Shown: positions 45,385 to 53,157 of the stretch, in pieces
How the letters are laid out: the number at the start of each line of letters is the position of its first letter
Numbering within the stretch: the first letter of the stretch is position 1
Source: Saprospiraceae bacterium
GTDB taxonomy: Bacteria; Bacteroidota; Bacteroidia; Chitinophagales; Saprospiraceae
DNA: 64,000 bases
Reading direction: 5' to 3'
NCBI GenBank assembly: GCA_016715985.1
Contig: JADJXD010000001.1
Span: 1,674,001 to 1,738,000, forward strand
Notes under the pieces: generated by a model
The model's database searches: none
The model's input: only the letters and a program-made list of their open reading frames with translations
What the model was told of the DNA's origin: nothing
Made by a program: the position numbers and the translations under genes

Positions 45385-46455
45385 TTAAGCTTTAAATTGC
45401 AGAAGATATTTCTGGATCAGTTCCTTAAATGATTCACTTTCACCAAAATGAAAAACTACTTTTACGGGTAAAATAAAAATGGGTATTTGTTTTTCAAGTA
45501 ATACGTTTTTATGCAGCTCCAGTCGTGTGGCGTCTTTTTCTGTAGTCAGCAATATTTTTCTTTCAGTAGTTCGATTCTTATAAACTTTTGTGATAAACTC
45601 TATGTCATTTAATTCATAATTATGATGATCGGCAAATTCTACTTCATGAATGGACTCAACCTTTTTTTCAAGAAAATCCAATAAATAATCCGTATTTGCA
45701 ATTGAGCTCAATAATACCACATCCAGTTTTTCATCCAAATTAATTCTCTGGGATGGATTAAAAAAATTGTAGGGATACCCATATTCATAATAACTGAAGA
45801 AAATTTTCTGGTTTTCAAGGGGATTAATTTCTTTGAATAACTTTTCTTTTTCAACGAAGTCCATTTCACCCGGACATTTTGAAACAATAATGATATCAGC
45901 CCGCTTGTAAGCTGATCTCCACTCCCGCAACCGGCCTGCCGGCAAGAGATAATCTCTTGTAAAAAGATTTTCATATGCAGTAAGTAAAATGTTCAGTCCG
46001 GGCTGAACCTCCCTATGCTGAAATGCGTCATCGAGAAGAATCGTCTGAACATCAGGGTATTGCTGCAGAATCTGTGGTATACCAAATGCTCTGCTTTCAG
46101 AGACAGCAACCACAATTTCGTCTCTGAATTTTCTCTTAAACTGAAGTGGTTCATCTCCTGACTGATAAGCATTGTCTGTCTGAGCTACAAATCTAAATCC
46201 TTTTGTCTGCCTTTTGTAGCCCCTGCTCAGAATTGCAACATTAATATAATCTTTCAGCATGGCAGTCAGGAATTCAATGTGGGGAGATTTACCTGCCCCA
46301 CCAATAGTCAGATTACCAACACTAATAACAGGAACACTAAATCTGGAGGATCTCAGAATACCAAAATCATAAAATCCGTTTCTTAAAGAAATCAAAACCC
46401 CATAAATTAATGAGAACGGTGAAAGAAGGATTCTGATGACAAGTTTTCTGAACAT
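45385..46455 (-). CDS. lpxK: Tetraacyldisaccharide 4'-kinase
   Basis: LpxK adds the 4'-phosphate to the lipid A precursor at the inner membrane. The 356-residue protein has one N-terminal hydrophobic segment (ILLSPFSLIYGVLISL), the P-loop VGNLTIGGAGKSP, the catalytic-lid region LLDDAFQHREVQPGLNILL and the conserved RDYLLPAGRLREW. Length and motifs are those of the family. It is divergently transcribed from the DUF554 gene with a 105-base spacer. Confidence 0.95.
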   Translation of the reverse strand: MFRKLVIRILLSPFSLIYGVLISLRNGFYDFGILRSSRFSVPVISVGNLTIGGAGKSPHIEFLTAMLKDYINVAILSRGYKRQTKGFRFVAQTDNAYQSGDEPLQFKRKFRDEIVVAVSESRAFGIPQILQQYPDVQTILLDDAFQHREVQPGLNILLTAYENLFTRDYLLPAGRLREWRSAYKRADIIIVSKCPGEMDFVEKEKLFKEINPLENQKIFFSYYEYGYPYNFFNPSQRINLDEKLDVVLLSSIANTDYLLDFLEKKVESIHEVEFADHHNYELNDIEFITKVYKNRTTERKILLTTEKDATRLELHKNVLLEKQIPIFILPVKVVFHFGESESFKELIQKYLLQFKA

Positions 46456-46560
46456 ATATTTTTATTGATACATTTTCGGTTAAATGAGTATCATTGTATT
46501 CTGATTGAAATCATTCCGAAATGTAAGATTCATTTATCATAAATACCTAAATATAAAAAA

Positions 46561-47322
46561 ATGTTGTCTCAAAATAAATTCTTCATTTCAAATTGGCCTT
46601 TGGGTACATTTATAAATATGTTTACGGTGGCCGTTGGAAGTATAATCGGGGTCACTTTACAACAACTTTTTCCACCTGAAATTCAGAATATTGTTTTTCA
46701 GGCAGTCGGTCTCGGAACTATTCTGATCGGTATCAAAATGGCATTGAGACTTCCTGACGGATATATGCTGATATTTATTTTCAGTCTTATAACGGGAGGA
46801 ATTATGGGTCAGCTTTTGGGTATAGATATCATTTTAAATGATCTTTCTGAAAGTCTGAAAAGATTAATCAGTAATAATGACGGTAGATTTTCTGAAGGGC
46901 TTATTACGGCTTTTTTACTTTTTTGCATCGGTTCTATGACGATAGTTGGTGCGTTGGAAGAAGGACTTGAAAATAAAAGAGAACTTTTATATGTAAAATC
47001 CGCTTTAGATGGATTTACTTCCATTGCACTTGCGTCAACATATGGCATCGGTGTATTATTTTCGATCATACCGATGTTTATTTTTCAGGGCGGTATAACA
47101 ATATTAGCTTCGCGACTCAGGACAATACTCAATAAAAATGTGGTAGATGCCATCAGTTCAGTGGGTGGAATACTAATATTGGGAATATCTGTAAATCTAC
47201 TCAACCTTGGAAAAATTAATCTTGAAAATCTTTTGCCTTCCTTACTGATGGTCGTCATATTTGTCAGAATTCTGAAACGAAAAGACAGTGTTTCACAACC
47301 TACCCTTGAAAGATTCAATTAA
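46561..47322 (+). CDS. DUF554 membrane protein
   Basis: A 253-residue membrane protein with about seven helices. The family features are the GTFINMFTVAVGSIIGV start, QAVGLGTILIGIKMAL, FCIGSMTIVGALEEGL and FTSIALASTYGIGVLFSIIP. DUF554 proteins are likely small-molecule transporters or channels with unknown substrate. It has no clear operon partner; the next unit starts with its own promoter. Confidence 0.85.
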   Translation: MLSQNKFFISNWPLGTFINMFTVAVGSIIGVTLQQLFPPEIQNIVFQAVGLGTILIGIKMALRLPDGYMLIFIFSLITGGIMGQLLGIDIILNDLSESLKRLISNNDGRFSEGLITAFLLFCIGSMTIVGALEEGLENKRELLYVKSALDGFTSIALASTYGIGVLFSIIPMFIFQGGITILASRLRTILNKNVVDAISSVGGILILGISVNLLNLGKINLENLLPSLLMVVIFVRILKRKDSVSQPTLERFN

Positions 47323-47357
47323 ATTTTACTGAATTCGCAAAATTTATTGTTTAACTT

Positions 47358-47387
47358 TTGTTTACAATGAACTTTCTTATAAGTTTG
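47358..47387 (+). promoter_or_regulatory. Promoter of the aromatic amino acid operon (TTG-N19-TAAGTTTG)
   Basis: TTG at 47358-47360 and TAAGTTTG at 47380-47387 are separated by 19 bases, an exact match to the Bacteroidota consensus. The start codon of the leader peptide is only five bases downstream, so the transcript may start at or close to the ATG. Confidence 0.8.
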
Positions 47388-47391
47388 CAGC

Positions 47392-47457
47392 ATGAAGTTG
47401 AATAATACCACATTTGCATCTTTTTATTTTTGGTACTTTTATTTTAAAATAGAGTAG
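47392..47457 (+). CDS. Leader peptide of the aromatic operon attenuator
   Basis: ATG 47392 opens a 21-codon frame ending with TAG at 47455. Residues 11-18 read FYFWYFYF, and in all the peptide contains six Phe, three Tyr and one Trp, exactly the products of the operon downstream. The first ten residues are MKLNNTTFAS. The strong bias, the promoter upstream and the terminator hairpin 34 bases downstream make this a ribosome-stalling attenuator leader. When aromatic aminoacyl-tRNA is scarce, the ribosome would pause in the Phe/Tyr run and prevent the terminator from forming (inferred by analogy with enterobacterial pheA and trp leaders). Confidence 0.85.
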   Translation: MKLNNTTFASFYFWYFYFKIE

Positions 47458-47491
47458 CAGGACTTTTATTTGCACATGTGTCAATAATAAC

Positions 47492-47528
47492 AAAAAGGGG
47501 TTCTGTTACAAAAACAGGCCCCTTTTTT
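47492..47528 (+). terminator. Attenuator hairpin before pheA
   Basis: AAAAAGGGG (47492-47500) and CCCCTTTTT (47519-47527) pair, with inner CTGTT/AACAG pairs, followed by a T run to 47528. It lies 26 bases before pheA, between the leader peptide and the operon. A short CACATGTG palindrome (47473-47480) lies between the leader stop and this hairpin and may take part in alternative pairing. Confidence 0.85.
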
Positions 47529-47554
47529 AATTTAGCCAATTAAGATTTTAATAT

Positions 47555-48436
47555 ATGAATCATCAGGAAAAAATAAGGGTTGCGATACAAGGATATGAAG
47601 GATCGTTTCACCACGTTGCTTCACTCCGATATTGGGGCAAACAGGAGACAGAAGTTATCCCGGCTGATTCATTTGATGATATGGCAAAGTTTCTTAAAAA
47701 AGATCAGGCAGACATTGCAGTGATGGCTATAGAAAATTCTATTGCGGGTACCATCCTTCAAAACTATCGGATACTGCGAGAAAATGGTTTTTGGGTAAAT
47801 GGGGATATTTACTTAAGAATCAGGCATCATTTGCTTACCGTTCAAAATGCAACATTGGAAGATATCAGGGAAGTAGCTTCTCATCCTATGGCTATCAATC
47901 AGTGTCGTGAGTTTCTTCGCAACTTTCCTCACTGGAAGCTTCTGGAGTCAGAAGATACGGCACTGAGTGCAAAGATTGTGGCTCAGAAAGCTAAAATTTC
48001 TAAAGCATGCATTGCTTCCGAAGAAGCTGCTAAAATTCATGGCTTAAAGATACTAAAGGAAGGAATTGAAACCAGTAAATCCAATTATACCAGATTTTTT
48101 ATAGTATCTCCAGGAAAAACACCTATTCCTCCGGATGCCAATAAGGCCTCTGTATATATCAGAATTCCGGATAGAAAAGGTCAACTATTAAAAGTACTGG
48201 AAGTTATCCAACATCATAATCTGAACATGAGCAAACTTCAGTCATTTCCTGTAGTGGGCAGTTTCAGAGAGTATTTTTTTCATTTGGATATTGAATTTGA
48301 ACACATCAGTCAGTATGCAGGTCTGAAAGAAGATTTGCTAAATCTGACTTTCGAATATGATGAATTGGGAATATACAAAAGTGCGGATATTTCTGACATT
48401 TTAAAAAACCATAACCAACTGTATACAGAGATATGA
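47555..48436 (+). CDS. pheA: Prephenate dehydratase
   Basis: This enzyme converts prephenate to phenylpyruvate in phenylalanine synthesis. The 293-residue protein has the catalytic domain (VAIQGYEGSFHHVASLRYWG, ADIAVMAIENSIAGT, VASHPMAINQC and the Thr-Arg-Phe of NYTRFFIVSPG) and a C-terminal ACT regulatory domain (SVYIRIPDRKGQLLKVLEVI, LNMSKLQSFP) that would bind Phe. There is no fused chorismate mutase; that activity is on the last gene of the operon. Its stop overlaps the next start by four bases. Confidence 0.95.
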   Translation: MNHQEKIRVAIQGYEGSFHHVASLRYWGKQETEVIPADSFDDMAKFLKKDQADIAVMAIENSIAGTILQNYRILRENGFWVNGDIYLRIRHHLLTVQNATLEDIREVASHPMAINQCREFLRNFPHWKLLESEDTALSAKIVAQKAKISKACIASEEAAKIHGLKILKEGIETSKSNYTRFFIVSPGKTPIPPDANKASVYIRIPDRKGQLLKVLEVIQHHNLNMSKLQSFPVVGSFREYFFHLDIEFEHISQYAGLKEDLLNLTFEYDELGIYKSADISDILKNHNQLYTEI

Positions 48437-49635
48437 TAATACCAACATCCAACAGGCTGGCACAAGTTTCAAGTTATTATTTTGCTCAAAAACTGGCAGA
48501 GATAGATACAATGAATCAGGATGGCGGACGACCTGTCATAAATCTTGGAATAGGCAGTCCTGATTTTTTACCCGCTGATGAAGTAATACAAAAATTGCGT
48601 GAAGCTGTTACACAAAAAGATGCGCATAAATATCAATCTTACAAAGGCATACCCTCTCTGCGAAATGCCTTTGCAAATTGGTACAAAAAACATTTTGATG
48701 TTATCGTCATGCCCGACAAAGAAATATTGCCTTTAATAGGATCAAAAGAAGGCGTAATGCACATCAGTATGACATTTGTCAATCCGGGCGATCACGTATT
48801 AGTGCCTGATCCGGGCTATCCGTCTTATGCTGCCTGCACACGACTGGCTGGCGGAATACCTGTAATCATGCCATTGCATGAGCATTTAGGATGGAAGCCA
48901 GACCTTGATGCTTTACGAAAGACTGATTTAAGTAAAGTCAAGTTAATGTGGGTTAATTATCCCAACATGCCCACAGGAGCAAAAGCCGATAAAACATTTT
49001 TTCAGGAACTTGTAAATTTTGCAATTGAAAATGGAATCCTGCTTTGTCATGACAATCCTTATGTATTTTTGTTAAACGACAACCCTCTTAGCATCTTTAA
49101 TGCCGAAGGTGCAAAAGCATGTGCCATTGAATTATTGTCTCTCAGCAAATGTTATAATATGGCAGGATGGCGAGTTGGTGCAGTGACAGGCGACAAATCA
49201 TTTATAGATGCTGTTATGACTTTTAAAAGTAATATGGATTCAGGGATGTTCAGACCATTGCAGGAAGCGGCAGTAGTTGCACTTGGATTGGGCCGGGACT
49301 GGATTGACAATCTCAATAATAGTTATCAGTTGAGAAAAGCAGAAGCAATAAGACTTTTCAAACTGCTTGATCTGGAATTTTCAGAAGATGGCGCAGGTCT
49401 TTTTTTATGGGGAAAAATAAAAGGCAATCAGGTGGATAGTGAAATATTGTCTGAAAAGATATTACAAAAATGCAGAGTGTTTATTACACCCGGGCATGTA
49501 TTTGGTACCCAGGGTGACCGGTTTCTCCGTATATCCCTTTGTAGTCCGGAAAGTGAAATATCAGAAGCAATCCATCGAATCGAAGATACAATCAGTAAAA
49601 ATGAATTTGTAATCTCAAAAGATATGTCAATATGA
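48433..49635 (+). CDS. PLP-dependent class I/II aminotransferase, aromatic operon
   Basis: A 400-residue fold type I aminotransferase. The PLP lysine is in LSLSKCYNMAGWRVG, with VPDPGYPSYAACTRLAGG, VNYPNMPTGAKAD and CHDNPYVFL forming the cofactor pocket and FLRISLCSPE the C-terminal Arg motif. In this operon it most probably transaminates phenylpyruvate and hydroxyphenylpyruvate to Phe and Tyr (inference from context; the sequence also resembles LL-diaminopimelate aminotransferases). It overlaps both neighbours by four bases. Confidence 0.9.
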   Translation: MIIPTSNRLAQVSSYYFAQKLAEIDTMNQDGGRPVINLGIGSPDFLPADEVIQKLREAVTQKDAHKYQSYKGIPSLRNAFANWYKKHFDVIVMPDKEILPLIGSKEGVMHISMTFVNPGDHVLVPDPGYPSYAACTRLAGGIPVIMPLHEHLGWKPDLDALRKTDLSKVKLMWVNYPNMPTGAKADKTFFQELVNFAIENGILLCHDNPYVFLLNDNPLSIFNAEGAKACAIELLSLSKCYNMAGWRVGAVTGDKSFIDAVMTFKSNMDSGMFRPLQEAAVVALGLGRDWIDNLNNSYQLRKAEAIRLFKLLDLEFSEDGAGLFLWGKIKGNQVDSEILSEKILQKCRVFITPGHVFGTQGDRFLRISLCSPESEISEAIHRIEDTISKNEFVISKDMSI

Positions 49636-50474
49636 AAATAACAGTAATCGGATTAGGATTGATAGGAGGATCTGTTGCATTGGACTTAAAGTCCCAGCTA
49701 AATGTTATTGTACATGGTGTGGACAATTCAGAATCCCATAGAATTCAGGCTAAGGAACTTGAACTTGTGCATCAGATAACTGACCTGAACGAAGGAGTTA
49801 AAGGTGCTGATATTATAGTGATTGCAATACCCGTTGATAAAACAGAAAAGCTGTTATCTGAAATATTGGATCGCATCGAAAAACATACAGTCGTCATCGA
49901 CATGGGATCTACCAAATCAAAGATATGCCATACAGTGAGAGAGCATAAAAACAGGGGGCAGTTTGTAGCGGCGCATCCACTTGCAGGTACAGAATTCTCA
50001 GGCCCATCCGCTGCGATAAAAGGATTATTTCAAAACCGGAGAAACATCATTTGCGAAGCTGAGAAGTCAGATCCTGATGCCCTGGAGCTGGCCTTAAAGT
50101 TTTTTAAAAGTCTGGGATTAACTACACGATTTATGGATCCTGAAGATCATGACAGACATTTGGCGTATGTGTCGCACCTGTCACATGTGAGCTCATTTAT
50201 TTTAGGTCAGACAGTATTGGATATTGAAAAAGATGAAAAAGAAATTTTCAATCTGGCGGGTACCGGATTTGCCAGCACAGTCCGCTTAGCTAAAAGTAAT
50301 CCCATCACCTGGTCTGCTATATTTATGAAAAATAAAAATAATCTCATTAAAGCCTTGGATAGTTATATTGAAAATTTAAAAGCTTTTAGAGATCTGTTGG
50401 AAAGAGAAGACACTAAAGGTTGTGAGCAAATAATGACTTACAGCAATTCATTAAAAAATATTCTAAAATCCTGA
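49632..50474 (+). CDS. tyrA: Prephenate dehydrogenase
   Basis: TyrA oxidatively decarboxylates prephenate to hydroxyphenylpyruvate with NAD. The 280-residue protein has the nucleotide-binding motif KITVIGLGLIGGSVALDL, the catalytic His in AHPLAGTEFSGP, and the helical C-terminal domain with HDRHLAYVSHLSHVSSF and LAGTGFASTVRLAKSNP. No ACT domain is present. It starts four bases before the aminotransferase stop and is followed after 12 bases by the DAHP synthase gene. Confidence 0.94.
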   Translation: MKITVIGLGLIGGSVALDLKSQLNVIVHGVDNSESHRIQAKELELVHQITDLNEGVKGADIIVIAIPVDKTEKLLSEILDRIEKHTVVIDMGSTKSKICHTVREHKNRGQFVAAHPLAGTEFSGPSAAIKGLFQNRRNIICEAEKSDPDALELALKFFKSLGLTTRFMDPEDHDRHLAYVSHLSHVSSFILGQTVLDIEKDEKEIFNLAGTGFASTVRLAKSNPITWSAIFMKNKNNLIKALDSYIENLKAFRDLLEREDTKGCEQIMTYSNSLKNILKS

Positions 50475-50486
50475 AAAACTAATAAT

Positions 50487-51554
50487 ATGAATGACAATTT
50501 ATTGATAAAAAACAAAAAACCACTTCTCATCGCAGGACCTTGCAGCGCAGAAACAGAAGAACAGGTATTGCAGACAGCAACAAGATTATTCAGAACCGGT
50601 AAAGTTGATATCTATCGTGCCGGAATCTGGAAACCCCGTACCCGTCCCGGTGCATTCGAAGGTGTAGGAACCAAAGGATTACCATGGCTCCAAAAAGTCA
50701 AAGAAGTAACAGGATTACCGGTTGCAGTAGAAGTGGCTAAAGCTTCACATGTAGAACGTTGTCTTGAATTTGGCATTGATATTTTATGGATCGGAGCACG
50801 TACCACTGTCAATCCATTTGCAGTACAGGAAATTGCAGATGCATTGAAAGGGGTGCAAATTCCGGTCATTCTCAAGAATCCTATCAATCCGGACTTATCG
50901 CTTTGGCTCGGCGGAATGGAACGACTACAAAATGCGGGTCTTACACAATTGGGTGCTATCCATCGGGGATTTTCTTTTGCAGGTGAAAAAATTTACCGCA
51001 ACCGACCGCAATGGCAGATAGCTATAGACTTTAAAACTTCCATGCCGGATATTCCGATGATCAATGACCCAAGTCATATTTGCGGGAGACGTGACTTATT
51101 GCAAAGGGTAGCTCAGAAAGCAATGGACCTGAATTTCGATGGGTTGATGATAGAAACACATATTACACCGGATACCGCCTGGAGTGATGCTGCTCAACAG
51201 ATCACACCCGAAGTATATGGACAGATGATATCTGAACTTATCATCAGAGAGTATAAAGCCGGTGAGATTCAGGAAAAATCCACTTTGGACAGGTTGCGAA
51301 AACAAATTGACATGATAGATGAAGAAATCATGAATACCCTCGCCAGCAGAATGAAAATAGCCAAAGAAATAGGCTTGTACAAAAAAGAAAATAATATGAC
51401 CATCCTACAGACAGAAAGATGGAAAGAAGTGTTGCAGAAGTTTATTGAAAGAGGAACTCAAAGCGGTCTCAGCGAAGAATTTATCACACGTATCATAAAG
51501 TCAATCCATGACGAAAGTATAGAACAACAGGAAAAAGTGATGGGAGAAGAGTGA
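50487..51554 (+). CDS. Bifunctional DAHP synthase / chorismate mutase
   Basis: A 355-residue fusion. The first 255 residues are a KDO8P-type (type I beta) DAHP synthase (LLIAGPCSAETEEQV, IYRAGIWKPRTRPGAFEG, IPVILKNPINPD, IPMINDPSHICGRRD), which condenses phosphoenolpyruvate and erythrose 4-phosphate to start the shikimate pathway. The last 95 residues are an AroQ-type chorismate mutase (LDRLRKQIDMIDEEIMNTLA, MKIAKEIGLYKKENN, ITRIIKSIHDES). Such fusions are typical of this phylum. The operon therefore contains the entry step and both branch ends. No separate symbol is given because naming of this fusion varies. Confidence 0.94.
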   Translation: MNDNLLIKNKKPLLIAGPCSAETEEQVLQTATRLFRTGKVDIYRAGIWKPRTRPGAFEGVGTKGLPWLQKVKEVTGLPVAVEVAKASHVERCLEFGIDILWIGARTTVNPFAVQEIADALKGVQIPVILKNPINPDLSLWLGGMERLQNAGLTQLGAIHRGFSFAGEKIYRNRPQWQIAIDFKTSMPDIPMINDPSHICGRRDLLQRVAQKAMDLNFDGLMIETHITPDTAWSDAAQQITPEVYGQMISELIIREYKAGEIQEKSTLDRLRKQIDMIDEEIMNTLASRMKIAKEIGLYKKENNMTILQTERWKEVLQKFIERGTQSGLSEEFITRIIKSIHDESIEQQEKVMGEE

Positions 51555-51626
51555 CGGTGGTGGTTAAAAAATGTATGTATATTGGCTGCTTAGAAATATA
51601 AACATTGATAATCAACTATTATTCTC

Positions 51627-51676
51627 AAATAGACGACAAAATTATCGTACGATAATTTTGTCGTCTATTTTTTATA
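51627..51676 (+). terminator. Terminator of the aromatic operon, 44-bp perfect palindrome
   Basis: Positions 51627-51670 form a perfect palindrome centred on CGTACG, with outer arms AAATAGACGACAAAATTATC and its complement; T residues follow. Stability and position 73 bases after the stop codon suit an intrinsic terminator, although a perfect loopless palindrome is unusual for one. Confidence 0.8.
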
Positions 51677-51792
51677 ATCATAGATTAAAAAAGAAAACAT
51701 ATTCCTATTAAAAATTCATACTACAATAGGATATTTTCTAAATAGTAAAGAAAATATCTTAAGATTTTAATCATTAACTAAGGTCTTTTAAT

Positions 51793-51800
51793 TACTTTTG
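51793..51800 (+). promoter_or_regulatory. Candidate -7 element (TACTTTTG) for the secreted protein gene
   Basis: TACTTTTG matches TAnnTTTG and lies 17 bases before the start at 51818. No TTG occurs at the expected distance. Confidence 0.4.
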
Positions 51801-51817
51801 AATCTATATATAAATGT

Positions 51818-53014
51818 ATGAAGAACAAATCGATAGTATTAATAATAATTTTGTCCTTATTAGCAAATCACCTTTTTTGTCAACTAGAAAAAGGCAGAAT
51901 TCTTTTTGACAACGCTATCGAAGTGCATTTTATAAAAGAGAAATCACTTACAATATATAAAGTTGGTGATAAGATCGTCAATTCTGTTTTTGTAGATGTT
52001 GTTAAGAAACACATATACAACATAAGGTATGAAAATAATAAACCTGTTTCTTACAAATTGCTTGACTTAGCAAAAGAACTAACTGAATATAAAAAGATAA
52101 GTATGGAAGCTATATTGCTTTCAAATGAACATCAAAATATGGGTTATGGAATTTTGGAGAATGATGTTAAAACAATCTTAGGATATAAATGCTATAAGTA
52201 TAAAGACCTCAATGGGTTTTCATATCGGACACATTTAATACCTTCTCAAGTGGACATTTGGCCTGTTTTTAAAGAATTGGATGGAGGCATTCCTTTGGAG
52301 ATTTATAATAATTGGTCAAAAACTACAACAACTGCAGTTTCCATGGATGATGAAGTTGATTATAGTCTTTTTAATATTAATTTTGATGTTCTAAAAAATT
52401 CAGAAATAAGTGAAGATGAAAAACAAGAAGATATAGAAGAAGAAGTTACCGTTGCTCCTGCTCCTGGATATGAAAGTAATGTAGAATTAAATCAAACTGA
52501 TTATTCAATTTCCAAGTCCATAAAACATTCTTTTAAAAATACTGGCATTAGTATTCTACCTCCTGATAATTATATTGTAGATATGCTTTGTGATTGTGTG
52601 GGTAGAGAAGATTCTTGGAGTGTTTATGTCGAGGAGTTGAACAAAGGCGATAAAGTATTTTCTTTTTTGCATCCTGATACCATAAATATTGCAAATAGAT
52701 TTGGTAAAATTGAAGCTTTTTTTGCCCCATTTTTCAATAGATTAGATTATATTTTTTCTGATTATCCATCTAAAGAAACTTCTGTATATACATCATCAAC
52801 CATAACTAAAATTAATAATCATAATGCTCTTATTGTTCACAGCATAAGTAAAAATTTTAATGCTAGTTATATAGTGATTTTCACCGATCATACCTATGCG
52901 TTAGCTAAAATATTGTACAAATCAAATCTATCATTTTTGAAGAAAGAAGAAATTGAAAAATATTTTTCATATGACGATACTTATTTATCTAAATATACTG
53001 AAACAAAACATTAA
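51818..53014 (+). CDS. Secreted protein resembling GLPGLI/DUF4412-type proteins
   Basis: The 398-residue protein has a signal peptide (about 1-22, ending LFCQ). The strand-rich centre with DVKTILGYKCYKYKDLNG and YRTHLIPSQVDIWP is similar to the GLPGLI/DUF4412 lineages of Bacteroidota, but the match is loose. From about residue 205 an acidic, low-complexity linker (SEISEDEKQEDIEEEV) leads into a second, unrecognised domain. The gene is AT-rich relative to its neighbours. No partner gene is evident. Function unknown. Confidence 0.65.
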   Translation: MKNKSIVLIIILSLLANHLFCQLEKGRILFDNAIEVHFIKEKSLTIYKVGDKIVNSVFVDVVKKHIYNIRYENNKPVSYKLLDLAKELTEYKKISMEAILLSNEHQNMGYGILENDVKTILGYKCYKYKDLNGFSYRTHLIPSQVDIWPVFKELDGGIPLEIYNNWSKTTTTAVSMDDEVDYSLFNINFDVLKNSEISEDEKQEDIEEEVTVAPAPGYESNVELNQTDYSISKSIKHSFKNTGISILPPDNYIVDMLCDCVGREDSWSVYVEELNKGDKVFSFLHPDTINIANRFGKIEAFFAPFFNRLDYIFSDYPSKETSVYTSSTITKINNHNALIVHSISKNFNASYIVIFTDHTYALAKILYKSNLSFLKKEEIEKYFSYDDTYLSKYTETKH

Positions 53015-53126
53015 ATTGAAGTTCGGTTTTAATTACTAAAGTAAACTCTACTAAGTTTCATTTAATAGATTAAGCATATTATTAAACTAAAAAATTTCTT
53101 CCCCCATCATATAGGGGTAAATCCAA

Positions 53127-53154
53127 CCTTTGTTTTCATATAGCAAAACAAAGG
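53127..53154 (+). promoter_or_regulatory. Hairpin overlapping the Shine-Dalgarno sequence of the TonB receptor gene
   Basis: CCTTTGTTTT (53127-53136) pairs perfectly with AAAACAAAGG (53145-53154) across an 8-base loop, three bases before the ATG at 53158. The right arm contains the AAAGG that would pair with 16S rRNA, so folding would hide the ribosome binding site. A second small stem CCCC/GGGG lies at about 53102-53117. Confidence 0.65.
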
Positions 53155-53157
53155 AAA

